Source: Halocaridina rubra (Eukaryota > Arthropoda > Malacostraca > Decapoda > Atyidae). From it: DNA of 64,000 nt. Numbering within the stretch: position 1 is the stretch's first letter; each line of letters starts with the position of its first letter. The notes beneath the pieces are model-generated. The model had not been told where the DNA came from. It ran no database searches and worked only from the letters and a program-made list of their open reading frames with translations. Below are positions 1 through 14,932 of this stretch, piece after piece. The translations under genes and the position numbers were made by a program. The stretch lies in contig JAXCGZ010019168.1 in assembly GCA_037179515.1 (NCBI GenBank), forward strand, positions 1-64,000, given 5' to 3'.

Positions 1-23
1 AGAGGACCCAGAGCTATGGAGGA

Positions 24-977
24 CTAGGTTCTGAGATGACGATAGATCTGCTTTTTGAATAATGAAAGGTCATAAGAATTTGGAAAGACAGAAGGAGGAA
101 AAGAGTTCCAGAGCCTGGAGGTAGATGGGAAGAAGCAGTCGCTGCACCGACCAATCCCCGAGCTACATATCTCCACATAGTACCTGTGAGATGAGGCTGC
201 TTGGCGAGTGTTACGTGGCCTCGGCAGTGGGGGAGGGATGCAACTTGCCAACTCATCAGAGCAGCGATGGAAGTAGTAGCGAGAGAAAACCGAAAGGGAA
301 GATACCTTACGGCGAAGAGAGAGAGAGAATCCAGATTAGTAGTAAGAGAAGGATCATTAATGAGTCTGACTGCCTTAAATTCAACCCTATCAAGAAGATA
401 AGTAAAGGAAAAAGCTCCCCAGATGCGTGAGCAGTATTCTCAGACCTTTGTAAATTTTAAGTAACTGCAAAAAGGAAAAGTCATGACGAAAACGAAACAA
501 AACCCCCAATTTTTTGGATGAAGATTTAGAAATTTGGATTATGTGATTTCTCCATGACAAGTTAGAGACTATATGGATTCCTAGTATGTTGATAAAGTTA
601 AGAGGGTAAGTTTTATTAGCTTCGAAGACAATAGGGTTATCAGGAGGAGAAGAAGAGAGAGAGATAGCCAGAAACTGTGACTTGGAGGCATTGAATTTAA
701 CTAAATTTTGAGTGCCCCACTCGGATACTCGCTGCAAATCGGAGTTAAAAGTAGAAGAAAGAGTGATACGAGATTGATTACGAGTAACAGATGAAGGTTG
801 TGAAGAAAAGGCAGAGGCAAAGTGAAGGGTAGAATCATCAGCAAAGGCATGAAGAAGAGAGGAAGATGGGAATTGTAGAAGATCATTGATGAAGAGAAGA
901 AACAGAGTATGTGAAAGAACATCACTGTGGAACATCACTGGTAACAGAGAAAGGGCTAGATGTCGTGCCATCAACAA
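24..977 (-). mobile_element. Non-LTR retrotransposon fragment (reverse transcriptase and C-terminal tail), broken
   Basis: Reading 977 down to 390, one frame shows LFLLFINDLLQFPSSSLLHA then FADDSTLHFA, the catalytic F/YADD motif of a LINE reverse transcriptase. The reading then shifts frame: LDRVEFKAVRLINDP (about 330-400) and RCSDELASCIPPPLP, RWR-like CFFPSTSRLWNSFPPSVFPN and YDLSLFKKQIYRHLRT (about 24-260). This order is the usual C-terminal half of CR1/Jockey-clade LINEs in crustaceans. At least two frameshifts and loss of the 5' half make it inactive. It sits antisense in the GSK3 intron. Confidence 0.85.
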
Positions 978-1531
978 CTACATATATAAAACGGTCAGTA
1001 AGAAAACTGGAAATCAGAGAACAGAAAGAAGAGGTAAAGCCATAGAGGGGGACCCTATATTCCTAATGGTTCTTAAAAAATTACTAAAACTAACTTCAAT
1101 ACTATTTCTAAACTTTAAAATTAACATAATATACAGGTACTGTACAGTATACTAAAACAACACATATACATAAAAATATCTGTACTATATTACACTACAA
1201 TACCAGTACTGTGTTACTGTATAGTACAAAACTGTAAATAGTACCTGTACAGTATGCTGTACTCATGTGGTGTATTTACATAGGGAGTGAGAGACTTGCT
1301 TATCAGGAGAAAGCTTGCTATGTCAACTGCTGACGAGACAGGAGCGGGTAGGTGAGTCTGGAAAGGCAAAAGAACAATCAATACATAATCTATAGAAAAC
1401 AAAATTATACGATATAAAACACACATAAACATAAAAAATATAACACTAGTATCTCATTTTTTATGAAGTTAATGGCTTTATTTATTTATTTTTTTATATA
1501 CAGTTAGTTATATTGAAAAATTATATTGAAT

Positions 1532-1915
1532 TTAAAAAGAAGATACAGGTCTATAGTTTTTCTTTTTAAACCATTCTCCTTTTTTAAGTATTTGTACCAC
1601 ATCTGCCAATTTCCTCTCCTTGGGTACCAATCCTAATTTTATTAAATTATAGAATAGTGAAGTTAGTGGACAACTGAGCTCTGCCTTGCACTTCTTTAAT
1701 ACTCTAGCATAAATTTCGTCAGGTTCAAGCGATTTATGAGCATTTAATTTATCTATTTCTTTTATTACATCCCTCGTAATATTTATTGTACTAAGTATAT
1801 TATCAGGACGGTCTGTGTATATGTATTCTACCTCTGGAATATATTCCAAGTTCTCATTGGTAAATACAGATAAGAAATATTCATTTAAGCATATACACAT
1901 CTCTTTATCATTAAT
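1532..1915 (-). mobile_element. CR1-like LINE fragment (N-terminal part of reverse transcriptase)
   Basis: The reverse-strand frame reads CLNEYFLSVFTNENLE, then VIKEIDKLNAHKSLEPDEIY and LADVVQILKKGEWFKKKNYRPVS. These are RT motifs 0-2 of CR1-type LINEs (LNEYFxSVFT, NKSxGPDxI, KKGxxxxxxNYRPVS). The frame stops at RPVSSF, so only about 125 residues remain. It is a different LINE from the neighbour at 24-977, as motif style and divergence differ. Confidence 0.8.
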
Positions 1916-2141
1916 GATTGTTGGCTACTTCAACTGGCCCAACTTTTAACCTCTAGAGGACCACCAGGAAGGAAGGGTAGGGGACATTAGACAAAAACAA
2001 ATTTATGAATATTTAAAAATGAAAAATAAATGAAAAAGCAAAAAAAAAAAAAAATTTTTTTTTTTTAGAGCAGCCTTTGTCATAAAATCTAAACGACGTA
2101 ACTCGAAACGATGTTATATGAGGACTCCCTGTGTATATACA

Positions 2142-2228
<87 letters not shown>

Positions 2229-3497
2229 ATGTTTTCACATATGGTAAAGTGCTCATTTAATTATGGTAATCCCTTATTAGATTGAAATTTGAATTAAATG
2301 CAAAAACTAAGCCACGAGAGAGTTTGTGGGACACTGTAATATGAACAGAGTGGCATTCATATAGAATGCATTGATAAAGCTGTAAGGTTTGTTTCTCTTT
2401 TAGCCTTCTGTGGTGTAGTTGGTAGTGCCTTGGCACAGTAGTTATGTTTTTTCTGATGTAATGACACTAATGCAGCAAACTTCAGTTTAAAGTTGTGCTT
2501 GTTAAGAGTAGAAGAAAGTACGTGAATGCAAGTCATTTGATGCAAAAGCTCATTCTATTTGTTTTGATATTGTTATAAGTGATATAAATTTCTTCTCTCC
2601 ATTCCTAGAAATTATTGGAATATATAGCCGAATTACATCGGACATTTTTTTATTAGATTTTATCAAAAAGTTAGTGATACTTTCCCTGATATAATAGTAT
2701 CTTTTAAGTTAAAATTTTGGTTCATGCTGTAGTGTAGAGAATGTGAACGTCAGTAAAATAATATTAATTAAGATATTCACTTAATCTATCTCTCTGTTAT
2801 GTAATCTCGTGCTAGTACTGCTGTGTAAAGAATCATTGAAGTAAATCTTTTGGTATTTGTAGGGAAAGTACAAGAAAGTAAGAATACAGAATCATGATAT
2901 CTGTCAGCAGTAACTCTTTAAACTTCATTCTTTTATTGCTGGTTACTTACGATATTTATGAGCCAGTGATTATATGCAGTGTCATGCTCAGGAGTGAGTG
3001 AATCATGTGTTCTACTTTTCATAGTCCTTACTTGCTAGAATAAGCTGGCCAGTTCCACACCCCCATAAAGCTTTTCCTTTCAGCTTTTAGATTGTATGAA
3101 TCTTTATGCTTTAGTGTCAGTTTACCTAATTATATTTTTTACCGACTGTTAAATAATTTATCTTTACTACAGATACATTAAGAGTTTCCTGAAGGCAAGG
3201 AGTGTGGATATAATTTGTTAAAGATTTTTTCCCTCTGAGTTATCAAAAAATGTAGGAGTTTTATATGAATGGTTATTGCTTTTATGTGAATGTATAAATA
3301 ATATACTAGGACAGAACCTCTACCTTAGGATATCCAAGCCTACATGTGTAATTTCGATGTAAACTGTCATTTGTTTATACTGTATATACTTTATTAATGC
3401 TTTACAGTGGTTTAATTATCCCTAAGAAAAAAGTTGCGGTTTAGAAATCCTTTATCTTTTGCTTTTTACAGTAATTAGAATAACTTTACTCTTTCAG
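1916..3497 (+). other. GSK3 intron, mostly unassigned
   Basis: An A/T homopolymer pair sits at about 2039-2066. A transposon-like end lies just before the TA array: read on the reverse strand from 2131 it begins CAGGGAGTCCTCAT, similar in style to the TIR at 4947. A (TA)n array occupies 2143-2225. From 2226 to the exon at 3498 nothing beyond unique AT-rich intron was recognised. Confidence 0.5.
2143..2225. repeat. (TA)n array
   Basis: Pure TA run. Left of it is a transposon-like end, CAGGGAGTCC read on the reverse strand. Confidence 0.98.
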
Positions 3498-3608
3498 AAA
3501 GAAGAAGTGTTTTTGAATCTAGTGTTAGAGTTTATCCCGGAGACTGTATACAAAGTAGCGAGGCATCACAGCAAACAGAAGCAGACTATACCTATCAGCT
3601 ATATTAAG
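3498..3608 (+). CDS. sgg: GSK3/shaggy kinase, exon with hinge region
   Basis: This 37-codon exon follows a tttcag acceptor and ends at AAG|gtgag, phase 0 on both sides. It encodes [12 protein letters not shown] followed by [17 protein letters not shown], the hinge and start of the C-lobe of glycogen synthase kinase 3. GSK3 is a proline/primed-Ser/Thr kinase of Wnt/Hedgehog and insulin signalling, acting in the cytosol and nucleus. In the family this stretch follows strand beta5 and the gatekeeper. The preceding exons (glycine-rich loop, ATP-binding Lys, primed-substrate Arg96) are not in the window, so the gene starts upstream of base 1. Identity is very secure because the spliced product matches known GSK3 over about 250 residues. 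Confidence 0.95.
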
Positions 3609-3849
3609 GTGAGTTTTTAGAATGGAAAAGTTTTGATGATAGTTAAGATATTTTGTAAAAAATTAATTTTTCTCCTCTTGTAAGATATTAGAGATGTTTT
3701 AAATGTCATGCTGTATATTATTGAGTCTTTTAAACATTTCAAAGTAAATAAGGGGTGATGCTTTACATTCAGTTTATTGCTCTTCATTAATGGTAGGTAT
3801 TAATGTATACTATTGGTAGTTGCTGTAATTGACTCTCTTCATCTGCTAA

Positions 3850-4158
<309 letters not shown>

Positions 4159-4384
4159 TAGTACTGTTCTGCTCCTTTTTAGGTTATAAAATTTACTCTG
4201 TATTTTTGTCGACGCACCAAACACTCAGAAAATTGATAGATAAGTTACAATAACCAAGCCTCTTGACTCTTTCTTAGATATGATTTAAATGTCCCCTTAA
4301 CTCTGTTAATAATGAAGTTTCTTATATGAAATGTTTAATTTATTTCCTAAAGTAGTTGTCCTTCACACCCTTGTTGGGATAATA

Positions 4385-4816
<432 letters not shown>

Positions 4817-4946
4817 TATCCTGAAATACCTATGTGATGTAAAATTTGCAAAAGGCTCCCTTGACTTTGGAATTAAATATAGTGAGTCCACATCTTGCAT
4901 GGTTCTGAAAGTACCATTGTGAAACATTACAAAGTAAATCCAAATA

Positions 4947-6260
4947 CAGGAGGTCCTCGTAATACGTCGTTCCGCCGTTACATCAGAGGCCAGTAAAGAG
5001 TTAATAATTTATTAACAACTTAAGTTTTTTACCTACCTGGCTTGTGCAAAAAATTCAATCCATGTGCCCTGAACAGATTGTATATACAGTATCAAGCTAA
5101 TGGTTTTATTTATTTATTTGGTTATTTGAAGGAATTTGACTTAATTTATTTACAATATTACCAAATACATCGCCATAAATACGATTTTCTTTCAAAAAAG
5201 TTTGTTGAGGTTGGCAGAAGAATAGTTACATGACATTGTTGTAATGCACACGTATGTACTGTATCAAGTTGATGGTTTTATTTATCTATTTGCTTTTTTA
5301 TTTGGTTATGTGATGGAATCAGACTTACTTTATTTACAAAATTACCAAATGCATATCTGTAAATAGGATTTTTTTTATGCAAAGAATTGTGTTGAGGTTG
5401 GCTGAAGATTAGTCACACTGGATTGTTGTATGCATATATACTGTATCAAGTAAATGTTTTTTATATTTATTTGTTTATGTATTTGGTTATTTGAAGGATT
5501 TGGACTGTTTATTCTCAAAATTATCAAATACATATCTGTAAATATGATTTTTATGTGAAAATGTTTGTTGAGGTTGGCAGATGAATAATCACATGACATT
5601 GTTGGAAGATGTATATAGCAAGTTACTGGTTTTATTTATTAATTTATTTATGTATTTTGTTATTTGAAGGAATTAGACTTAATTTATTTACAAAATTACC
5701 AAATATTAATTCTGGAGAAGAGAGAAACCATAAAGGACAGCTCTATAAGAACAATAAGAATGCATTTTTAAGAGGTCTCATTGTAAAGGCTGTGCTTTTC
5801 ACTTTCTCATCCACCATATTGTTTATCTGGCTCATTCGCTGTAGACACATACTTTCAACATTAACACATTGTAAGTGCTTTGGCTGGATGACCAGCATCG
5901 ATGGTGCATCCCAGTGAGCCTCCTGTTGATTTAGGAGAGAACGAATAGATTAATACCGTGAGAATGGGAAAGGGGGTAAGAAGTGGTGTCGCCCACTTGT
6001 TCTTGTGCTCATTTGCTGGTGTTAAGTTGTTCGACCCTAAGTTGGATATGGGGCCTGAAGTTATCCAGTTATCCAGATGCAAGCCAACCACAGTAGTAAA
6101 GGTAAGCAATATTGCATAGTGTAATTTACCATTTTTATGTCTTAGATTAAGAACATATAGATTATTTTTAGGTTTGAATTTAGGTGTATTCCGACACGTC
6201 AAAATCTTTTTAAAGTCAGCTGTCAGGATCAGAACCCTGATGTTAAATGGGAACCTCCTG
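4947..6260. mobile_element. TA-flanked nonautonomous DNA element carrying tandem repeats
   Basis: The left end CAGGAGGTCCTCGTAATACG and the right end, read on the reverse strand from 6260 as CAGGAGGTTCCCATTTAACA, share CAGGAGGT and a partial match further in. Both flanks are TA (4945-4946, 6261-6262). The body holds four copies of a roughly 175-bp repeat (see 5080-5712) and no transposase. It lies inside the GSK3 intron and may be nested in an older Tigger-like element. Confidence 0.6.
5080..5712 (+). repeat. Tandem repeat, about 175 bp x 3.6 copies
   Basis: Copies start near 5080, 5251, 5430 and 5608. Each begins with a variant of GTATCAAGT.ATGG, continues through a TTTATTTATTTGGTTAT stretch and AAATTACCAAATACAT, and ends with GTTTGTTGAGGTTGGCAGA. 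The last copy is truncated. Divergence between copies is high, so the array is not recent. Confidence 0.75.
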
Positions 6261-7159
6261 TACTATAAAACCAATTGACTTTGAATTAGAATTTAGTGCA
6301 CATGGAAAGTAGTTCCAAATTAGTGTGGTGTGTGTTGGGATACCATGTTCAAACATCCAGTGTGGTGGGCAGCAAGCTCCTCAATTTGCCTGGCACTAGT
6401 TGGAGGTGCGTTTCCTCAAACTCCTAATGTTAACTTTGTAGTATTTGCTAATTCTGCCACTTGTATCTACTATGCTTCTTTTTAAGAAATGTGTGATTTT
6501 GAACAAAGCCAGCCTGAAAATACAAAAAGAAAATCAGAAAAGCTCTTAAACAAAGCAAAACTCTTAATTTGAATTTGACATATACTAGGCATTGTGTGGA
6601 CTCAGTGCAGTGTGTGTTAGGACACAGTCTTCAACCCACTGAGATGGCTTTCTAGCTTCATAATCTTTGTCAAGCACTGGTTAGAGATGCATTACCACTG
6701 TCTACGCCAGGTGAATTTATATTATTTTTTAATTATTCCACCTTTATATGTTACCCTATTTTGTGAGATAAGTTTAAAAAAAAGTTAAAGTGGTATACTG
6801 CTAAGGGCATTGATAAAAAACCTGAGGTCTCCAATATAATTTGTGAGCATTGGATCAGTTGAGAACCTTGTCAGTGACTAAAGTAACATGAAAAATTTGT
6901 CACGTATCATAATAGCAATATATCAAAGAGAAATTGAAATTTGTGTTAGTGTTTCAGACAAAAAAAATTGTTTTCTTAGGTTCATAATATAGTGCTTGTA
7001 ATGACAGTGAAAGCATTGTGTTGGTAGAGAACCTGGAACAATAAGCATGTCCATGTTGATGGCAACATTCTCTGTGAAATAGTGCTTACTCATGTGACCA
7101 TTACAATGAAAAGGTTCAGGATAGCTATTCAAAGGAGTTTAAAGCTAACAAGATATGGC
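6261..7159 (+). other. GSK3 intron, diverged internal repeat pair
   Basis: Two loosely similar stretches (about 6290-6440 and 6560-6710) share GTGTGTGTT.GGA and CACTGGTTAGAG-like blocks. They may be 5' non-coding parts of the old Tigger-like element whose transposase remnant follows at 7160. No open reading frame of note. Confidence 0.35.
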
Positions 7160-8060
7160 TTTGTCTTTATCCAGTGTCACAACATGAAGAACCTCAAGGT
7201 CACTGGAGAAAATGGCATTGGCATTTAACAGGCAGCAGCAGAGTGCTCAGAATACTAACAGAAACTAATTATGGATAAAGGCTACCTTCCTGAGTAAATC
7301 TTCAATTGTGATGGAATGTTTTTATTTTTCTGGAAGAAAAGGCCAAATGAAACCTACGTTTCAATTTTAGGCTTGCTTGGATTGTCTTATTTTAGTACTA
7401 TGTGACATCACAACAGGCCGTGTGATTAGGCCAGGAATAGTGTAGTGAGCCACAAATCTCCATGCTCTTAACAACAAAAGGTAAAATGTGCGGTCCATGT
7501 TCTGGCAACATATCACATGGATGTCTGTCACTCTGCTCCCCAAGTGGTTCCAGCACTGCCTTGTATTAATTAAGGTGAAGAAGTATCCCTATTAGAAAGG
7601 GCTGCCATTCAACGTCCTTTTTATTATTAACATTGCTGGTCATCGTTAATCTCTGATGATTGAGGATAAAAATACTTAAGTCTTGTTTTTGCCTCCATAC
7701 ACAATGTCACTGTTGCACCCACTTGAACAAAGTATCATGAAATGTGTGATGGCAATATACACCCTTACCTTTGCCAGTATTTTCTCTCCACTTGATATCT
7801 AAACTGTTTCACAGTTGCAGATGCAATTGAGCTTATTGCTGAGTATGTTGATGCCCTAAAGCAGCTCCCTTTCAGTTGCTGGAGAACTGAAGGAGATATT
7901 GAAGGTTGCCAGGAAGATTGAAAACCAATTGAAGAGCAATGAGGTATCCTTACTGACAAAGACATGGAAGAGGTACTGAAATTATTTACAGAAGAGGAAG
8001 AAGAATCTGAGTTTCATCCATTACTGGAGAAGTTTGCAGCAGTTTTTCATCTTGCCTAAG
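7160..8060 (+). pseudogene. Decayed Tigger/pogo-type transposase
   Basis: With several frameshifts and stops, the + strand still shows the family landmarks in order: GYLPE.IFNCDGMFLFFWKK (about 7285-7350, first catalytic Asp region), KGLPFNVLFIINIAGHR (about 7600, where DN has become IN), LFLPPYTMSLLHPLEQSIMK (from 7683, where PMDQ has become PLEQ) and an acidic LFTEEEEESEFHP tail (about 7985). These correspond to FNMDKTGLFWK, LLLMDNAGGH and FLPPNTTSLIQPMDQGVI in the better copy at 44973-46651. The second and third catalytic Asp are mutated, so it is inactive and much older than family A. Confidence 0.75.
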
Positions 8061-9333
8061 TTCTTAAGGATGTGATCAAGGAGGAGCGAAAGCTATATAT
8101 CACCTGTGTGATCACAGCTAAGTGTAAACCATAGTGACGGCTGGTAGACAAAGCTTAGGGAAAGAAACAGCAGCTTCCTAAAACTTATGGTTTTTGACCA
8201 AAATATCCACTACTTTAAAGCCTCATTTCACTCTCAAAAATCCTTAGCCATCATCCTTCTCAGAACCTATTTTTATACTTTATCCAAAACGTTGACATTC
8301 TTCAGTGAAAGTAAAGTAAATAATTTGTCTGGCTTCTTGTCAGAAGGGTCAAGTTAGCCTGATGTCTCATCACTAAATTACAGCGCCACTCACTTTGTCA
8401 CATCATCTTTTCAGTGCTACAGACTGTCGTCAACATCAGCATTTTCATAAAAAATTAAAATTGCCTGTAAACATATTGAATACAAGAATAGGAGCTTAAA
8501 TGTGTATAGAAGAGGCTATAAATGAGAAGAATGAATGCGTGTGAGAGATAGAAAGAATTTTGTTACTCTGTTTTATCATTGTGCAGTATTTGTTACTGTA
8601 CAGTAATTATGGTGATGTTTATGTTCATTATGTTTTTACATTCGTTTTACCATGTTGTCTCCTAAATTAATTCGTAACAAACTTGTGTAAACAATTGAAA
8701 CTATATAAGGGTTAATATATCTATTTAATATTGGTTTATTAAATCTGTTTGCTGTTGTTTTACATTTCTGGGACACTGATTATTATATTTATATTCAGTA
8801 TTTATATACATTTGTTTTACTGAGCAGCATCTAGAGGTAACTAACACACACAAAAACACTCATGCAATAGTTTGATATTGTTTCATGTGATGTTCAGATA
8901 GAGACTTAGTTAATCAGTTTATTGTAAGTTTACATGTTTTTGGATCTTGTCAAATTAATTTTTTATAAAGCATTTTGGTGTGGTTCAGGGAAAACAAATT
9001 GTCAGTTGAGTGTTTGGTAGTGTGCTTTGTTTGGTTCATGATCGTTGCATCTGCACAGTACTGTACTGCACTGTACTTTGGTATTTATTTTTTTATTTTT
9101 TTTCCTGTAAAATTTCATTTGGACAACAATTTTAATGCTTTTATGGTGGCTATAAATTTTAATAGGTGAAATATTAGTACAGTACATCCTTTAGGCATGG
9201 TTAAAAAGTATGTGGGAGGTTGGCAAAGGATTATTTGCAAAGTAAATAGGCATTTAAATATGTGCGATTATGGAACCGGTTGTTCATGTATGATGTGGGA
9301 CCTCTGTTTTGTATTTAGAGTCATATGTAAACT
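8061..9333 (+). other. GSK3 intron, possible 3' end of the old Tigger-like element
   Basis: Mostly AT-rich. Near 9262-9306 the sequence read on the reverse strand starts CAGAGGTCCCACATCATACA, a Tigger-like terminus. A weak mirror copy is at about 4881-4920. If these pair, the old element spans about 4.4 kb with the 4947-6260 element nested in it. This pairing is inferred. Confidence 0.35.
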
Positions 9334-11304
<1,971 letters not shown>

Positions 11305-11371
11305 TGGTAGGTACAGTAGTTATAATGAATATTTTATGTAACAACCAAATTTTGTGTGTTATGTTAAATAA

Positions 11372-11680
<309 letters not shown>

Positions 11681-12615
11681 TAAATATAGTTCTATTTTAG
11701 GGATCTTTTAAAATTGATGATGGATGTATGTTCTGAGGGCAAAAAATTTTACGAACTGGTACTTAGAATCTGTATATCTATATTGTTCTTTTGACTTTCT
11801 GGGGAGTTATTACATAGAGTGATATGAGGTCTTAGTGTATGAATTATATGTATAACTGGTTTCATATCTTTTTGAAACCGTTTAGGATTTTCTTCCAACT
11901 GTCATTTGTTGCTTGTACAACTGTGAATGCTGTTCTGTGTTTTATTATAGGAATTATCATTCTTTTAAGTAAATATGTATCTAGATACATAAAATTAATG
12001 AACATGTATGATGGTATCTCATATCTACCTTGTCAAAGTTCTTTGGTGCACGTTCATTGTTTTTTCCACTAGTCTCTTGAAAGCTTTTTGCCTACTTGCT
12101 GCTTTTCTTCATATATTGCATCCAGCATGCCAAAAGCTTGTTTCATGAAGATATGCTAGCTGTCAGCACAAATTAATAGGCTCTAAAAATTTGTAATCAA
12201 CATTCATCTCTACATGATATTCTTTTGGGAGATGTTTTATGAACTATTGACTTCTGTTGATGACAGCTTTTATTGCTATCCCAGTTTCATTTTGTTAGGA
12301 TCTCTTGCATTTTTCTGTTTGTACAAAAAGTAATGGTAATAATAGAGTTAATTAACTTAATATATGCATAATGAATAATGGCTTTAAAAAAAGAATATTA
12401 AGCAAAGTAAGTATGAATATAGGAAGTAACTTGCTAGGATCATAGCTTATGGGATAAATATGTTTATTTCAAGTCGTACTGGTTATGTGGCCAATGTTTT
12501 GTCCATATTAGTGGATGATTAGATCATTCTTTCAGTTGTAATTGAGATTGTGCTCAGTGGCCCAGTGGCTTACCACGCCAATTGCTAACCATTGGCGGTG
12601 GTATTATTCTTGCAG

Positions 12616-12675
12616 GCATTGATGTCACGTATGGCTGAATCTGCTATCCATGATAAAAAACACCAGAAGATTAGA
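12616..12675 (+). CDS. sgg: Candidate GSK3 cassette exon (20 codons, in frame)
   Basis: A 60-nt open segment lies in the intron between the WQK and VFR exons, which has phase 0 at both ends. Directly upstream are TGCTAAC (12583-12589, branch-point-like) and tattattcttgcag. Directly downstream is AGA|gtaagt, a near-consensus donor. It would encode ALMSRMAESAIHDKKHQKIR, a basic insert, with no stop and no frame change. The vertebrate neuronal isoform GSK3-beta2 has a 13-residue insert from an alternative exon at this same junction (after the Lys of WTK). Use as an exon is inferred from splice signals, length divisible by three and position; no transcript evidence is available here. Confidence 0.5.
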
Positions 12676-14447
12676 GTAAGTAGGTGCCAGATGTGCGTAC
12701 GTATGCGTGCGTTTCGGCCTGGTATGCTGGATGCATTTAGACCTTCCCCTCGCTGTTGCTATCGCACCTCTACATATGTTTATTTTACATTTGCCCTTCT
12801 AATATCCTTAATTCATTTGGGCATATTTCCTTTTAAGAACTGTATTTCTCACTCGTGTGGAATTAGTCAGTGGAGTTTTTTATTTTTTTCCTCCATTATA
12901 ACGTAAAACTCATCGTTGTCTTGATTAGTGATGTCGTTGTCCTGGTATCAGTTTTATATGTTTCTAGATGTTATTTACTTAACTATTTTTTCGGCAGTCT
13001 CTCTTTGTAAAAGAAAGTGTTATAACACAGGTGACGTTACATATTAGGTGCTTTACAAGACTCCCGTGTATCTGCATTAAACAGAAAACTGTTGTAGCCA
13101 GTTCTGTAATAAACGATGCTAAAAGTTTTTTTTCTAATAAAGATAGTTAATGCATATGTGAGTTATGTATTGATATCAGATAGATTAAAAAATAGTTTTG
13201 GGTACATTACTGTCACTAACATGAAAGTATCTTGGACCTGTCCCAACCGTATTATGCAATTTTAGTTCATTTTTTGGCTTTTGTTATGTTTTTAATGATT
13301 TTTCGTATAATTTTAATCTGATGCAAGCCTACCTATCTAATCTTGAGAGTTGGCTAACTTAATACATTTCCTATTCATGGTACTGAATTATTTGAAATAG
13401 TTTAGCAGTAGAGGAATATCCAGTGTAAGTGTATTCTTTCAAAGTTCATTGCTCTATTGGCCGCAACCTGTTTTTCTCTAGAAAGAGTAGATGTTTAGCC
13501 CTTGCCAGATGAGAAGTATATTGTTCCTTATTCTGATATTTGCTTAGAAAGTCCTTGCAGTTAAATGTAAATATATGATACAGAATAATGAGAAACAGAC
13601 AGAAGGTAAGCAGTACTATTAGGGAATATTTTCTTTCAATTGTCATATTCTTGTAAGTTGTAAGTGTGTCACTTAGTGGTATAATACCTACTTTGCAGGG
13701 AAGATTTCTGATTTATATTTGTCAGTTTTATAAGTATTTTAATAGGATAGAGCATCAAATGTGCTAAATCCATGGAGAAAATTGTTGGTTGTCAATGTAT
13801 ATTTATTCACTGTATGCGTGTATTAGATGATTTCAAGATCTATGCTGCTGACATTAGGAATATAATACCTTTAAAAATAATTCAAAGAAAGCTTTCTGAA
13901 GCTGATACCTGTGCAAACTCACACGAGACACACACAGCAGCTGATTTCAGTGATGTACAGATCTCTTCTCAGAGATATTTTTAAAAGGATATACTGTACA
14001 TCAATATTTCTCACACTGTCTTAATATCTATAGTCTATTGAGTCTCTATTTATGATTTAGTAGCAACTTGTAAGACTTATATAGTTAACGAGTTTCCATA
14101 AGAAGTATGCACACAAACATAGGCTGCAAACTTTTTGGAGGAGAAGTGACTGTCCTTTTACCAGTAGTGCTTAATGATATTCATACATTGATATTGCCTT
14201 GCAGAGGTGTCTTTTCTTTTATGAATTATTCCTTTTCATCGGCTTATTGGATGGTACAGGTTAAGCCTGAATTTGTGTTGGGTCCTCTGGTTGCTTGAGA
14301 AGGAAAGTTGTTATGGAATTAATGCCCACACTGTGGAACTATAAATATTTTGAATGGTTAGATATAGGCCTTGGAATAATGCAGTTAGAGCTAAATTAAA
14401 GGTTATACAGTGAAAGCCAGATTTTAAAACACTTGTTCTCAATGAAG
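12676..14447 (+). other. GSK3 intron, no further feature recognised
   Basis: AT-rich unique sequence between the candidate cassette exon and the VFR exon. Open frames here lack family resemblance and are not flanked by convincing splice signals in phase. Confidence 0.6.
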
Positions 14448-14634
14448 GTTTTCCGGCAACGCACGCCTGAGGATGCCATCAACCTGGTTTCTCGATTGTT
14501 AGAATACACGCCATGTGCGCGCATTACGCCCCTCCAGGCATGTGCACATAAGTTTTTCGATGAACTCAGGGATCCTAATACCAGACTACCAAATAACAGA
14601 GAACTACCACCCCTTTTCAACTTCACAGAACAAG
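14448..14634 (+). CDS. sgg: GSK3/shaggy kinase, C-lobe exon
   Basis: The exon starts after the acceptor ...aatgaag and ends CAA G|gtgagg. It encodes [20 protein letters not shown], then [20 protein letters not shown] and [22 protein letters not shown]. This closes kinase subdomain XI (invariant Arg in ARIT) and the start of the C-terminal tail. The acceptor has only a modest pyrimidine tract, which fits the possibility of regulated splicing of this intron. The intron that follows is 298 bp. Confidence 0.95.
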
Positions 14635-14932
14635 GTGAGGGCCACATTGCTTTTTGACATGACAGAAGTATGTTCAATATCCAGTAGTTAGTAGTTTTGG
14701 TAAATGAAAGTATTTTGAGAATATTTATTGAGACTACTTTGAAATTGTTGGGTTTCTCATGTTGGATTAATGCTTATTCTTTTCCTTGTTTTAAATGTTG
14801 AAATTGATTTGTATAATTTAATCTTGTTATTTGCACAGACAGTTTGTTTTGTGAATGACATATACAGTATTGTATTACTTTGGCATATAATTTTAAAAAT
14901 ACAACAGAATTTGACATTGTCGCATCTTGCAG

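Noticed and set aside
12592..12906. 104-codon frame around the cassette exon as a separate gene
   Set aside because: Only 12616-12675 is bounded by splice signals in phase with GSK3; the rest is intron.
14396..14677. Antisense frames over the GSK3 C-lobe and last exons (also 14893-15147 and 15080-15418)
   Set aside because: Shadows of the sense coding sequence and 3' UTR, with no recognisable motif.
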